Notes under the pieces: model-generated
Told to the model about the DNA's origin: nothing
Databases searched by the model: none
What the model saw: only the letters and a program-made list of their open reading frames with translations
Position numbers and translations under genes: made by a program
Part shown: positions 1-12,116 of the stretch, in pieces
Numbering within the stretch: the first letter of the stretch is position 1
Layout: the number at the start of each line of letters is the position of its first letter
DNA from: Ctena decussata
Taxonomy: Eukaryota; Mollusca; Bivalvia; Lucinida; Lucinidae
Direction of reading: 5' to 3'
Length of the DNA stretch: 64,000 bases
Assembly (NCBI GenBank): GCA_963989385.1
Contig: OZ022499.1
Location: 101,726,786 to 101,790,785, forward strand

Positions 1-1137
1 CAACAATGGAAAGAAAACATGGACCAATTCACGCCTGATTATTATCTCCTGAAGCACAATAGCGTGTTGTGAATAGAAAATATTGAGGGGATGTCCGGTT
101 GCGCCGGAGGGGACTAGAAACAGGGATGACACAAAGGTTAGTGAACAAGTTGAACCGATATTTATTCTTTTCCAATGTCAAGTCCCAAAAATCGGGGATT
201 TTCATGAAAACAACCCTCTATTCATTATCCTATAGGTGTGACTCAAATTTGAAACCAGATTTTATGTTTAACAGCAGAAATCCGTTTTGTCCTGGAGCAA
301 GGGTAGTAAATATTATATCATTTTGACGGAATGCGAACAAATTGGATACAGATTCCTGATGTTGTCGAGCGTAATTTATGATTCCATCTATCACCATTAC
401 TTTCAAACGCTTTATGTTAATGTGCTTTACCGACCGAACGATATTCTGTTACTATTCGTTGCCAAGAAAATGGGCATTTTGTTGAATTTTGTGATTAAGG
501 GGATCGGTTGTGATTAGAGGGATAGGTTCTGATTGAGGGGAGTGTGAAATATTGGTTTGGTGTTTGTTCCTTTTGAGTTATTGTATGTTTCTTGGGCGAG
601 GTGAGGCTTGGTTGGCAGGTGCTCTGGTAACCAGGATTTGTTAGATCGACTTGTGTAGGGTAGGCGATGTGTGTAGGTATCTTATCATTCCACCTTCGGA
701 AGTTAGACTCACTTATCTTCTCTATTCTACTTTTCTCTGCTCTACTCTTCTTTACTCTACACTAGGCGGACAGTGCAGTGCATCACAATGCCGTATAGTA
801 AGCTGTTAAATGTAGTAACGTACTATTAATTTCAGTACTGTACATTTTTCCTCCCTCCAAGAGGAACTCCGAGTAGACCAGGCATTGTCGCCACGGGAAA
901 CTAAATGGGGGAGCCACAAAAAGTGTGCATAAAGTAAACCAAGTTCTACCCTAGGTGATGGCAATAAACAGACACGCAATATATTATGGCCATCCTACTG
1001 TCCAGTTAGAATACTCAGAATGTAAACAGACTGAACCATTATTTTGCGATAGGTGAAATCGTAGCGTATCATAAAATGCTCAGCCTGCCAAATTAACAAG
1101 GTATTAAATTGACTGTGCTATATCAGACAATATTCTG
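1..1137. other. Gene-empty AT-rich stretch
   Basis: I see no supported gene. Open frames are under 80 codons and lack recognisable motifs. A pyrimidine-rich tract (tctattctacttttctctgc and similar) lies at about 715-765. No terminal repeats or tRNA-like boxes were found. Confidence 0.5.
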
Positions 1138-1250
1138 TAGTGTAGAGGTACAGAGGGGACTTCGCAAACAGAAGGCCGCAGGTTCGAATCCGGGTCCGTG
1201 TGAAATCCTTTTTTCTTTTTTCTCTTTTTTTTCTTTTTTATCTGTTATTT
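1138..1250 (+). other. tRNA-like head followed by T-tract
   Basis: A canonical B box (ggttcgaatcc) sits at 1181-1191, preceded by a weak A-box-like stretch. A run rich in TTTTTTCTTTTTT follows within about 20 bases and would act as a pol III terminator. No proper cloverleaf can be folded, so this is not a working tRNA. The same layout recurs at 1690-1823, 2003-2120, 2930-3052 and 12415-12535, which suggests a family of short tRNA-derived elements. Confidence 0.5.
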
Positions 1251-1689
1251 ACAATAAAACTTTCTAATTTGATGCCTACAGTTCTCCAGTCTTAGATTTT
1301 ACCTTTGATCTGTTTTATGTTTCATTCCAAACATGATATATTTTCGATCGTTTGGTTGGTTGTTTTGGATTGAACGGCTCTTGGAGACAGTATTTCAGTC
1401 TATATCGAGTCGTCCAAGAGAGAATGAGAAAGAAAACAGATCTGATAGTGGAGAGAAAAATGTCCAAACCAACCCGATCCGCACCTACTGCAGGTACAGT
1501 AGGCCCTTGTCTTACTATGATCCGTTGCAGGACGCCCCGGCACTGAAAGTTACCCACCGCCCGACCACGACCATCCCCATCATATTCATTTAACATATAT
1601 TCGTTTTGTATGATATATCTGATATAACTGGTTTGTACATTTATTTTGGCGAAGCAGTAGGGGCCTTAGCCGTCATTTGCTGAACCACA

Positions 1690-1823
1690 CATACACAGAA
1701 ATGAAAACAATAATAAAAATAAATAAGAAAAGTAAAAAAAATGTCAAGGTTCGAACCTTCGCTATCATGTTTGCCAGACCAAAACTTCTACGTGGGTACC
1801 TCTGTTTAACCACTAAGCCACAA
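1690..1823 (-). other. tRNA-like head followed by T-tract
   Basis: Read on the minus strand, an A box (tggcttagtggttaaa) is followed by a long middle part and a B box (ggttcgaacct). A T-rich run then appears on the same strand. The spacing between boxes is longer than in an ordinary tRNA, and the acceptor stem does not pair. Probably a tRNA-derived retroposon or pseudogene. Confidence 0.5.
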
Positions 1824-2002
1824 TTTCTATTTACCTAAAGTAGTTGTAAATAAAAAGTACTATTGCCCAACGATAATGTGTTATTGACAAACATTGATGT
1901 AAACATGGAACGCACCACTGAAAGGGGAAACAGGTATTTACCTGTACAAAGTTAGTGGTATTTCCATATAAATATTGTTAAAATGCTGCCAGACATACAA
2001 CG

Positions 2003-2120
2003 AGTCAAAATAGCTCAGTGGTTGAAATTATCAATTTTTCAACTTGGTTTGTTTGCGGTCGTAGGTTCGAATCACAAATGCATAACGTTTTTTTTTTTCT
2101 TTGCCTGTTTTATTTTCTTG
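2003..2120 (+). other. tRNA-like head followed by T-tract
   Basis: An A box (tagctcagtggttgaaa) at about 2009 and a B box (ggttcgaatca) at about 2062 are followed by a ten-base T run. The anticodon arm is not convincing. This is another member of the 1-3 kb cluster of tRNA-like heads. Confidence 0.5.
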
Positions 2121-2371
2121 CTATTTTTATAAACAGGTATGCATGCTTTGCATGAAGCGCGAATTTTTCGTGACCCACAGATGAACAACAAAATTGTCTT
2201 TTTTTTATTAAAAAAAAATGCATGCTGTCATTTCGCTTTCATCGTCACAATGGCAACATTATCGGGACATTCAGACAATGAAGCAAAAATTATTTTCATT
2301 ATTTGAATGATTTAAAGAAAATTATTCTACAAGTCCTGAGGTTATCCTTTTTCTGGGTGCTAAATATCTAT

Positions 2372-2479
2372 CCACTGGGCACACGACGTTGAAGCAACAG
2401 CAGATCAACGTTGATTCAAGGTCATAACGTTGAATCAACCTTGATTCAATGTTAGTTGTACGTGGAGTGCCTGCTGGGA
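2372..2479. mobile_element. Palindromic MITE, 'aacgttgattcaa' type
   Basis: About 108 bp bounded by 'ctgggcac' and its complement 'gtgcctgctggga'. The interior carries alternating copies of 'aacgttgattcaa' in both orientations. The outer ends match those of the 'gacgtc' elements at 10014, 16474 and 18783, so it is probably a subfamily of the same short nonautonomous transposon. No coding capacity. Confidence 0.55.
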
Positions 2480-2578
2480 AAGCTAAGTGTTTCGCGATTA
2501 ATGTTGAGATGTCAATCCGGCGCTCTCGAAATTCCATTCGGCTTACGCTGTCTAGCTGGAAAAAAGTTTCAATGTCTC

Positions 2579-2856
2579 CGGTTGTTGTTCTTTTGATGCT
2601 TGACGTCCATGGTAAATAGCCATGGTTACATGTATGTCGGGACGGTCAGTTACCCAAACCACACTATTTCTGGGCAGTTTTAGACCTCCTAAGCGGTTAA
2701 CCAGTACTAAGTACACATACTTTCGCCAGTAACTGAAAACTGTCCTTCTTGAATCAGAGGAAGGAGAAACGAAAGTATGTGGCTGGACCGGTATCGAACC
2801 CGGGACATCTGGCTCTTGAGTCAGACGCGCTACCGACCGCGCTACGCGGCCCGTCC
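2579..2856 (-). mobile_element. tRNA-derived SINE, copy 1
   Basis: On the minus strand a tRNA-like head is followed by a body that closely matches the copy at 44939-45211. The shared landmarks are 'catactttcg', 'ggttaaccgcttaggaggtc', 'ctgaccgtcccgacat' and a tail with 'aagcatcaaa'. A 9-bp direct repeat, caatgtctc, flanks it at 2570-2578 and 2857-2865, as expected for target-primed insertion. A 122-codon open frame across it is just the SINE body. Confidence 0.85.
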
Positions 2857-2929
2857 CAATGTCTCTTAAAAATAAAAGTAAATAAAAGATGAACAAGTCG
2901 AAGCAATAAGAGAGAAACAATATTGAAAA

Positions 2930-3052
2930 CGATTAAAGTAAGAGAAAAAAATCGTTGAAGAAAAAGTAATTTTGCGGGAGGGATTCGAACTCACATTTTA
3001 CTACATTAGATCTTTACTACTCTCGCCCTTAACCATCTCGGCCATGTACGAA
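2930..3052 (-). other. tRNA-like head (Leu/Ser type) with T-tract
   Basis: On the minus strand an A box (tggccgagatggttaagg) resembles tRNA-Leu or tRNA-Ser genes, and a B box (gttcgaatccc) follows. A T-rich run starts about 15 bases after the B box. The acceptor stem does not close, so I do not call a functional tRNA. Confidence 0.5.
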
Positions 3053-3520
3053 ATGTTTTATCCAGAGTATTATTAAGAATATAATAACTATGATGGTGAT
3101 TTCCAAACCGACGGATAATTGCCTGAGGGCTGTTCACTACCTGTTTTACCCATTATCCTTAAATGGTCGTGCAAGGCTATTTGCGCGGGAACCAAATTAT
3201 CTTTGGGTGACAGTATATCGCTTATTTGGAAACCTAACATCCCCGTCTTGAACAATTGGCATAATCCAAAATAGTAAACAAACTGACGTCACTGTCACAA
3301 TAGCCTAACTGGGCAGTATGCAGCATTAAGGACTAGCTGTCGGCCATTTCTAAGCCGTGCGTGTACAAAGTGGTTGGGCCATGGTGATATCAGTTATGCA
3401 CTAACTACTGACGATATTAATGGCGAATGATGTCAGGACCAATATAAAGGCTTGAATATTCACGTTAATTACAATGAATTTGAAAAAAATGTTTTTATTA
3501 CATTTCTATGTTACCTTTTA
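3053..3520. other. Gene-empty stretch before the foldback element
   Basis: I see no gene, tRNA box or inverted repeat that can be supported. The right border is the sharp start of the inverted repeat at 3521. Confidence 0.45.
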
Positions 3521-6500
3521 TAGTCCGAGAGCCCGTGGTAGGTTTATTCATGTGGTCGAGGCCAAAAGGTTTGAAGGTGTTTTCTTATGTAAAAAAGTGT
3601 GCTGAATTCAAAAATTAAAGTCTTAAAAAAATCCATTGATGCACAAAGTCGGTATACTCAAACGATTACACATGGGGTGCCCCAAATCTCGATAGAGCGT
3701 CAAAATGGGGGTACCCTTATATTTAGTAATATTTTCAGCCTTTTGCATGCACTGGAATACTAAGTTTGATATCAAGCAATACTTAATAGATGTTAAAACA
3801 GATCACATTTTCTTTGCCATATTATGAGAAGCTCTACTTTCAAAATGAAACATATTTAAAAAGCCACGAAAACTGGTGATTTCAATATTCAACTCATAGG
3901 TAGATAAAACTATTGATACAAACACCGAAAGTAGCAGTTATTATATCCCCGGAAAAATAAGTATGTCGAAATTGTTTTTGCCTTTCCATCCGTTCAACTG
4001 TCTGTCCATCCGTCTGTCTGTCCATTTGTCCGTCAGTCCTTTCGTCCGTTAGTTAACATTTGCGTTAAAGTTTTGCGTTAAGTGTATTTTCTTTGCTCTG
4101 TTTTCCTGCAAGTCTTTACGGGAACTTGTTCATATGTACTAAGTGTTACCACAGGATGGATATAGATCAGCTTGCATCACCTGGAAGCTGCTGCTGGCCT
4201 AAGGTCAAGGTCACAGACTTGGGAAATATGTACAACAGTTACGTTAAAATTTGCATTAAGTTTTTTGCTCAGTTTTCTTGAAAGATTTTACTGGATCTGG
4301 TTCATATGTCTATTGTTACTACAAGATAGATACTGATCAGTTTGTTTCATCTGCATACTGCTGCTGGCCAAAGGTTAAGGTGACAGATTTAGAAATTTGT
4401 ACAAAAGTTGCATTAAATTTTGCGTTTAAAATGATGATTTTGCTTTTGCAATGTTTTCCTGCTAGTCTTTACTGGAACTGAATGAATGAATATGTGCTAA
4501 GTGTTACTATAGGATAGATACTGATCAATTTATGTCACCTAATACCCCCATTCCACTGGATGGCACCTTGACTGCGCTCTTGGCGATCATGGCGCTTCTC
4601 CAAAATTTTCGAAATCGCAGCAGAAGCGTAGGCATTTGCCAAAACTTGGATCTTGTGCGCTTCCAGTAAGCTGCCAGTACGCTTCTAATACGATCTCGCC
4701 ACGCTAGTCACGATGCTGCCGCGATTTAGCTGCGCTTCTGCCACGCTCTACGGACTTCGAGGGCGCTTCTAATACGTTTCTACTACGGCAAAGGATTTCA
4801 AGCTACGCTTGAGCTACGCTTATTATGATGCATTTGCGATCGTGCTACGACCTAAGTGCCAGAGCTGCGATTGTGTTGCGCTTTGTAACCGCTTCTATGT
4901 AAATCGGCAGAGAATCGGGTCCAGCAGAAGTTAGCCACCAGCCATCAAACAATATTGATAATATAAAAATTCCAGTGGCTATGGCCCAGCTGGCAATCAT
5001 GAACTAGTGACTTCGAACAACTCGTCTTGTTCTTCTTGCTGTTCAGTCTTAACTGGGGCCTCTGCTCGGCGTTCTAAAGGGCGCCTATCTGGTTCAGTTT
5101 AGAGAGCAAGAGCCTGGCCCCCTGTCAAAAGCAGAAGGCGAAATCCACGCCCAGGCATGGTCAGGAGACTATTTTCAGGCAGCCTTTACCGCAGCAGAGG
5201 GTATTCCAACTCCTGCTCCTGGCAGCCTGCATCTTGAATGAAACGTGAGAATCGAGTTATGAAACGTCTTGGAAACGCGGCGTTTTCATGCCCAGATCGC
5301 CATAAGAGCAGAGGAAACGCAGATAAAGCGCCAAGAGCGCAGCGGAAGCGTCGTGGTCGCGCTATTCATAAATAATATAGTCGCAGCGGAAGCGGCAAGA
5401 GCGCAATGACCTAGAAGCTTCTCCTGCGCTGCTGCCGCTTCTGCTACGATTCATGGCGCTTTGTCCAAAATTTCGGAGCGCAGTGGAAGCGCCGTCCAGT
5501 TGAATGGGGGTATAAAGGCTGCATGCAGCTGACCTTATGTCAAAACACAGACTTAGAACTTTATATACATATAAATTATATCTTTAAAAGTTAGACTTTC
5601 AAGAGTGTATTCTTTTGCTTATTGCCAAATCTTGGGATGGAACCTTTTGATATGTGACTGGGTCTATTGCTGTGTACGATTGAATGTCTGCCTGTCTGTT
5701 TCCTAACATTTTACATTAATGTATTATGTAAAGTTTGTTTTCTGTAGGCGGTGGCCCTGGTCGGAGGTATACGTGAGCCCCTTCTTATTGCACTAAGGGG
5801 AATTGAAAACCATTTCTAGCCACAAATTATTCGAGTTATTTTTCTTTGGACTTGGCTTCAGTCATTTGGGGAAGAATGAGCTCCAAACAAGATAAAGTCT
5901 GACAAACTGGCGACATCCTCTGTTCTTTTATATTGTTCGTCCGTGCCGTATATTCTTTAAAAGTCATTTTAAATACGTTTCAAATACATTATTGCTGTTA
6001 AGTTCTCTTTTTTTTCAGGTAATTGGAGAAGACAGTCGTACAGAAAGGAGGATAATCAGTTGAAAATGAGCTAAATTGGGCCTTCCCAACCGAACTCAAA
6101 AGAACAGCGAAGGGTTTCAAAGCCTGTGCATATGGTCAGTCTCAATTGGGCGTTTGGTCTGTTGACATACACTATTCGCCTTCACAAAACTTCGGCCAAA
6201 AACACAGATCCCTGATTTCTGCGCATTTAAATATCTTCCTGATGGTTTCTGTAAAGATACTTGTTCCCTTAGCGAAGTCCGTGTACATGGTAATATCGTT
6301 CCTCTTTATTCTTTTCAGGTAGAAGATGGAAACAACTGACGAGACTAGAGAACCATCAGTAAAGCGTGAGTGCATTATGTATGGCGATTCTAAATAGAAA
6401 ATAATTGCTCTAGATCTGATGGCCTCACCCAACAGCCAGGACTTGGAATGAACATTGCTTGCGATAATTACGATGAAAGCATTGAACCATTGTCTGGGAT

Positions 6501-8663
6501 CGGTACTCTTCATATATACTCTGTCGGTATATGTTATCAGAATGTTTGTTAGCAGGATGTTTGCAACTCCAAGTGTCAGATCCCTCAAAAAAAAGAAAGA
6601 CATCATTTGATTCATCACTTAAAACAGAGCCTCCGCCATATTGAAAGAATCAAGACTTCAGCTCAGCCTGAACACATTCTTCAGCTGGAAAGGCGAGACC
6701 AAACATGACCTGTATTGTGATCTTTGTTTGAGGGTACCCAAAAAGGGACTGTAAAAGGGACTATCTTCTGCATCCAATTTCGTTTAGAATCGCCAATATA
6801 ATACTCTCATGTTTCACTGTCGTGTAGTTCATTTGTCTGATCAGTTGTTTCCATCTTCTAGCTGAAATGAAAAAGGAATGAAATTGTAGACGTCCTTGGA
6901 TATCACCATATATGCGGACTTCGCCGAGAGAACAAGGTGTTTTAACCATTAGGTGGCTATATAAATGCGCATGCACGGCGTTTTACAGCAATCAGGGATC
7001 TGTGTCTTTGGCCGAAGTTTTGTGAAGGCCCATAGTGTGTGTAAACAGACATCAAAACTACAGATGAGTCTGAGCAGAGGCACACGCTCACTTCTAACCC
7101 CTCCCTGTTCTTTTATGTTCACTTGGCAAATCCCCATCAAACTCACATTCAACTGATGTTTCTCCTTCTGTACAACTGCCTCCCTTTAACTTGAAAAAAA
7201 GAATGAAAACAGAAAGAAAAAATATATTTAGAATGTTTTTAAAATGACGGGATAAAGAATACATGGGTGAACAATATAAAAGTACAGAGGTTGCTACATC
7301 GCCAATGTGTCAAACTTTATCTTGCTTCGAACATGTTCTTCCCCAAAAATAATTAAAACAAAGTCATAAATTAACACGAACAATTTGTGACCAGAAAATG
7401 TTTTTCCAGCCCAACTAGAGCAAGTGAGCAAGGGCTAACGTATACTCTCGGTCAGAGCCACCCCATAGAAAATAAACTTTGCCTAATACATTAATGCAAA
7501 ACATGTTAACAAACAGACAAGCAGACAATCAGTCAAGCCCAGCAATAGACCCAGTCACATTTCAAAAGGTTCTGTTCCAAGATACACTCTTCTATGTAAA
7601 ACTTTTACAGAGGCATTACATAAAGTTCAAAGTCTTTGATATTAACCTTAGGTCAGCAGCAGCATCAAGGTGACACAAACAGAGCAGTATATTTCCTGCA
7701 GTAACACTAAACAGATATGTAACAGTTCCAGTTTAGACTTTCAGGAAAACAGTGCAAAAGCAAAGATTTAACACAAGCGTTAACGTAACTATTATATGAA
7801 TTTCTAAGTCTGTGACCTTGACTCAGGCCGAAAGCAGCATCCAAGTGATGCACACTGATAAGTATCTATCCTTTAGTAACACTGAGCACATATGGACCAG
7901 TTCCAGTCAAACACTTTCAAGAAAACTGAGCAAAAGCAAAAACATAACGCAAATTTTAGCGTAACTGTTTTACAAATTTCTAAGTCTGTGACCTTGACCT
8001 TAGGCCTGTAGAACCTTCCAGGTGATGCAAACTGCTCAGTATCCATCCTCAAGTAATACTAAGTTCACATGAACAAGTTTCCATGAATACTCTCAGGAAA
8101 AACAGAGCAAAGATAAAACTTAACGCAAAACCTTAACGCAAATGTTAACTAACGGACGGAAGGACTGACGGACAAATGGACAGACAGACCATTTACCCCT
8201 CGACATACTTATTGTGCTGGGGGTATAATAACTGCTAATTTAATGTGTTTTTTATCAATATTTTCATCTACCTATGAGTTGAATATTGAAATCACCAGTT
8301 TTCGTGGCTTTTTTCAAGGTGTTTCATTTTGAAAGTAGAGCTTCCCATCATATGGCAAAGAAAATGTGGAAATTGTTATTTGATCTTTTTTAACATCTAT
8401 TTAGTATTGCTTGATATCAAAACTAATATTCCAGTGCATGCAGAAGGTTGAAAATATTACTAAATATAAGGGTACCCCCATTTTAACGTTCTTTCGAGAT
8501 TTGAGCACCCCGTATGTAATCTTTTGAGTATACCGACTTTGTGCATCAATGGATTTTTTAAGACTTTAATTTTTGAATTCAGCACACTTTTTTACATAAG
8601 AAAACACCTTCAAACCTTTTGGCCTCGACCACATGAATAAACCTACCACGGGCTCTCGGACTA
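3521..8663. mobile_element. Foldback element with about 1.9-kb inverted arms
   Basis: The left end starts 'tagtccgagagcccgtgg' and the right end finishes with its complement. The match continues inward: left arm 3521 to about 6396, right arm about 6785 to 8663, with a central spacer of about 390 bp. After removing the 973-bp insertion at 4543-5515 the left arm is about 1.9 kb, equal to the right arm. The arms hold diverged tandem units of about 180 bp containing 'gtcaaggtcacag', plus a 'ccgtccgtc'-like tract. No transposase was found. A related single arm lies at 34834-38181. Divergence between the arms shows this is not a recent event. Confidence 0.8.
4543..5512. mobile_element. PIF/Harbinger-like nonautonomous element
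   Basis: The ends are inverted repeats (tacccccattccactgga on the left; the complement with few changes on the right). A 3-bp TAA lies directly outside both ends (4540-4542 and 5513-5515), and TWA duplications are typical of PIF/Harbinger elements. Subterminal regions repeat 'gcgcttctaatacg' and 'gcagaagcg', possible transposase-binding sites. It interrupts the left arm of the foldback element, so it is younger. No intact transposase frame is present. Confidence 0.65.
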
Positions 8664-10013
8664 TTAGTAAGTCCAAACCGCGTACCAAAAAACTCAAATT
8701 TAAACTATTTATTGAGAAAAAGTAGTAAGTCCCTGACAAAGCTATATATTCCTATTAGTGCAACCTACAATGGATACATTGTATTTTAATAAATGTTGTC
8801 TTTAGAGAACAATTCACAGTCAAAGAGACACACCCATTTTTTTTCTTCAAGAAATCATAACTATCTAATAAAACATGAGTTTACACAAAAGTAGTGCCTA
8901 CTACACATATGTGTTTTCAGTATGGTGGCGCAAAATGACCAGATTATACATGAATAAATTTGCTATTATTTAACTGATCATCTGAGTTTCAAATAAATTG
9001 TTGTCTGCTTCCTGCATGTACTTGAATTAATACTGAATATGTTTACAGAATAGACACTCAGTCACAGACCGTGGCAACTTGTTCAGGTATTTGCTTTTGG
9101 CAAATTTACTCAAAATGATAATACTGGAGTTGAGTGTCTTAGTGTGGCAATGCTAAGTATGAATGAAGGTCATGAAATCTGATCTGGATCTACAGTGTCT
9201 GCTTGCACAATTCTGTATCAGTATTCTCAATAATTATAGATATAATACTGTAACTTTCCATAAGCATCACGACCCCTCACTCTACCATCAAAGGAAAGGG
9301 GCACAACCGTGGATATCACATAAAAATGTAAATTATCCACTCAGGTTGTCAGTTATATAACAACTTAAATGGCAGAATTAGAAGCAAACTATTTTGGCTG
9401 CGAATGACCTGAAGAAAATCAGAAGCATTATGGTACGGGTTTCTACAAGAGGGCAGCCTAGGTTTTCATTTCATCGCAAATTTTGTGTTTCCTACTTTTT
9501 TTTTTTTTACAGTTGTGATAACTGAAAAAATCTCGCGTAAAACGTGTTAATTTTATCAGATGACTAAACAGCCTGAATGGACATTAATTGGTATACTCAT
9601 GAAATTGACAACCATAATTAAATTGTATACGCAAGTGACTGGAGTGTGATGGAATATTCTTAGTTTTTATATGAGAAAATTCACTGGAAAACTATATTAC
9701 TGCTGCCACCCAAACACTCAAAAAGAGACAGACGTGATCCTTGCCAGCTACATCTGTCCCCGGAACAGTCCTTCACACCCTCCATGCCAATCCGATGTTC
9801 GGACCGGCACGAGGAATTTAAAGGACCACTTTCAAAACAGGCTGGCGACTGGCCAGGATCAAATCCATTCACACGCGAGCCAGTGGAGTGACACCAGTTG
9901 GTAAAAGCAACGATAACAACTTCCCATTGTGCACGCAGCCCTGAATCAACGCCGATTCGTCATGTCGTGGATCTCGTGACGTGTACTCGTGCTCATCACT
10001 CAAAGAAGTACAG
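8664..10013. other. Gene-empty stretch
   Basis: No supported gene. A 77-codon open frame at 9671-9904 (+) has no recognisable domain and no clear splice context. A T run lies near 9498. I see no terminal repeats. Confidence 0.4.
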
Positions 10014-10115
10014 ACAGCCCATGAGGCACATGACGTCTAAATGACGTCAGACCGACGTCGATCCGACGTAATGACGTCGCATCGACGTCATTTCGACGTC
10101 ATGTGCCCGCTGGGA
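10014..10115. mobile_element. Palindromic 'gacgtc' MITE, copy 1
   Basis: About 100 bp. It runs into the right end 'gtgcccgctggga' and holds many gacgtc palindromes (for example cgacgtcatttcgacgtc). Sister copies lie at 16474-16582 and 18783-18891. It is noncoding; the whole unit can fold on itself. Confidence 0.7.
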
Positions 10116-10131
10116 GATTCCTACTTCCTCT

Positions 10132-10320
10132 GATTACCACAATTTCAGTTTTTATCCAAAGACGATCCGTCAGTGGAATTCCCTCCCAGCTTCTGCAGCT
10201 GAGGCTCCCGATTTGGTATCTTTCAAACGGGAGCTTTCCAAATTATCATTTTAAATTTGGGGCCGGCCAAATGTATGATCCTTTCGGGCTGTGCCGGTAG
10301 GGATTAATCTCAGGGGCCGC
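10132..10320 (+). pseudogene. 3' end of a CR1/jockey-like LINE ORF2
   Basis: The plus-strand frame ending at the stop 10252-10254 encodes a stretch containing 'TIRQWNSLPASAAEAP' and 'FKRELSKL'. That pattern is typical of the extreme C-terminus of ORF2 in CR1/jockey-type LINEs ('TIRxWNSLP...FKxxL'). Only about 40 codons plus probable 3' UTR remain, so this is a severely 5'-truncated copy. It abuts the MITE at 10014-10115. It differs from the LINE at 21768-25433. Confidence 0.65.
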
Positions 10321-10649
10321 TTCGGTAGCTGGGTTGGCTGAGGGGAGAAGGGATGAAAATGCATCAGACCAAAATTTTTCTTTCTTTCTGTCTTTGTAAC
10401 TGTCTTTTATTTCTGTCTGTCCTGCTATTTCTCTTTTTCCTGTTGATATAGACGCACCCCATACCGCGCCATAATAGTCAAGTGTGACGGACGGCGTGTA
10501 CCTGATAGATGTAGAATGTCGACTACAACAACTACACATCACAGTATTCCATAGGAGTGGGAAAGAAAATTAGTTTTCAGCCATCCTATCAATTTTCACT
10601 TAATATCTGCTATGTTTACCTCCAGCTGCGGAATATTTGACGACTGCAT

Positions 10650-10820
10650 TTCATGATTGATGTATGACTGCGATTTTATGTCCTTTTCAGCAGTATTTCA
10701 GTTAAGTCAGGACGATTGGAGGGTGTGTTCAGTGGAACGCTGTCCTCGGGTGGAGCTCTGACCCGATGCCGTTAGATAAACTTGTAGGCTAGCGCTGAAG
10801 ATACAGCTACCGGGGCTCCG
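10650..10820 (-). mobile_element. tRNA-derived SINE, second family, old copy
   Basis: Minus-strand copy of the family seen at 12117-12318. It shares the head 'ggagccccggtagct' and the 3' part with 'ctgaaatactg' and 'aaaaggac'. It is clearly more diverged and has a weakened B box. No target-site duplication was identified. Confidence 0.65.
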
Positions 10821-12104
10821 AATGCATCTCAAATGGCACTTGTTGACCACCTCTTATTTTCTTTTTTTTCTTTCTTTTTTTAAGAGAAGTAAAAATCGCC
10901 ATTAATTGTACAAATAACAAACATCTTTTTCAGAAGAAATGAAATCAAGAACTTTCCTGATTCCCATTACTGACATTCTATAGCAAAATATTAAAGAAAA
11001 TAAAGGAATATCGAAATATAGACTACCGGATGATTTTATCCACCATATACACTTGTTTTTCATGCACGAGCGAGTGCGGATCAGTTGTAAACAACAGCTT
11101 AAAAGAACGTGTATTGACAACACCTACGGAAACAGGCGCACTGTATCTGCTAAAAAACACGATCGAGCTCGTTCTGTACCTATATAGATAGTCTTTTAGT
11201 CAAACAAGTTAAATAACCTGTAATATATCCTGATCCTTCCGTTAACGGCTTCCCGATGGCTTATTTTCAATTTGCTTCGAAAGCGGAGACCATCGACATG
11301 CCTGACCACCGCTAGCAGTACGCAATAAGGATAATCACACCGTCAAAAGAAGTAGTTCGGAGAAATCAATGAAAAATGATACTGGTGCATATATTAATAT
11401 TTATAACATCTTAAATCTTCTTCGTTTTATCAACTTAGATCAAATACGGAAGTTTCTTGGAAAACTTCTGGAAAAAGGCACGATCTTTCTGCACCAAGAA
11501 AGAGGCAGCGGATTAATACATTGGTGATAATGCTCGTGCCTGCTCGTGTTTTGGGAATTTCGACAAGACGAAGTTTACACAGTCGCCGACACCTGTTTTT
11601 ATTTTACATAGTGTGCGAAATCGAAGGGACTATAAATGCATCGAATAAAGTAAGACGTAAGAGATATAATTGTTCTATATCCTGGGGCCTGCATCTGGCG
11701 CAATCAAGATTTTAAACACCGTCATCTAAGCTTTTGTTTTCATTGTTTACATTTTAGGGACAACACCAATATGGCCGCGCCGTGTTTTGAGCAGTCAACG
11801 TTGAATGTTATTTGATATTTCATTACTAGGGAAGTAATTAAAAAATGTAAGGCTCGTTGGCACTAATACAGACAATGGACAAAATAGTAGAGACAAATTT
11901 GTCTACGGCAACAAGTCTTAAATAATCAAACTACTGCACGCCGTTTTCCAAACTGGATCCTTTCAAAGCTAACACTTGGTATGGTCTCACAGCCTCATGT
12001 TTTGCCAAAAGAGAACATTCAGTATCAAGGTTATTTTGGCATAAATGTTACGTAAAATAACGATGTGAAGGGCAGCATCTCACTCCCTTACCCCACCCAC
12101 TTGA
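10821..12104. other. Gene-empty stretch
   Basis: No supported gene or repeat. A T-rich tract lies at about 10856-10880. Open frames under 75 codons here show no motifs. Confidence 0.4.
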
Positions 12105-12116
12105 ATATCTCGTGAG

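Noticed and set aside
2552..2920. 122-codon minus-strand frame
   Set aside because: It is a translation of the tRNA-derived SINE 2579-2856.
6172..6618. 148-codon minus-strand frame, partly hydrophobic
   Set aside because: It lies across the arm and centre of the 3.5-8.7 kb inverted repeat. The mirrored arm has no equivalent frame, and I recognise no domain.
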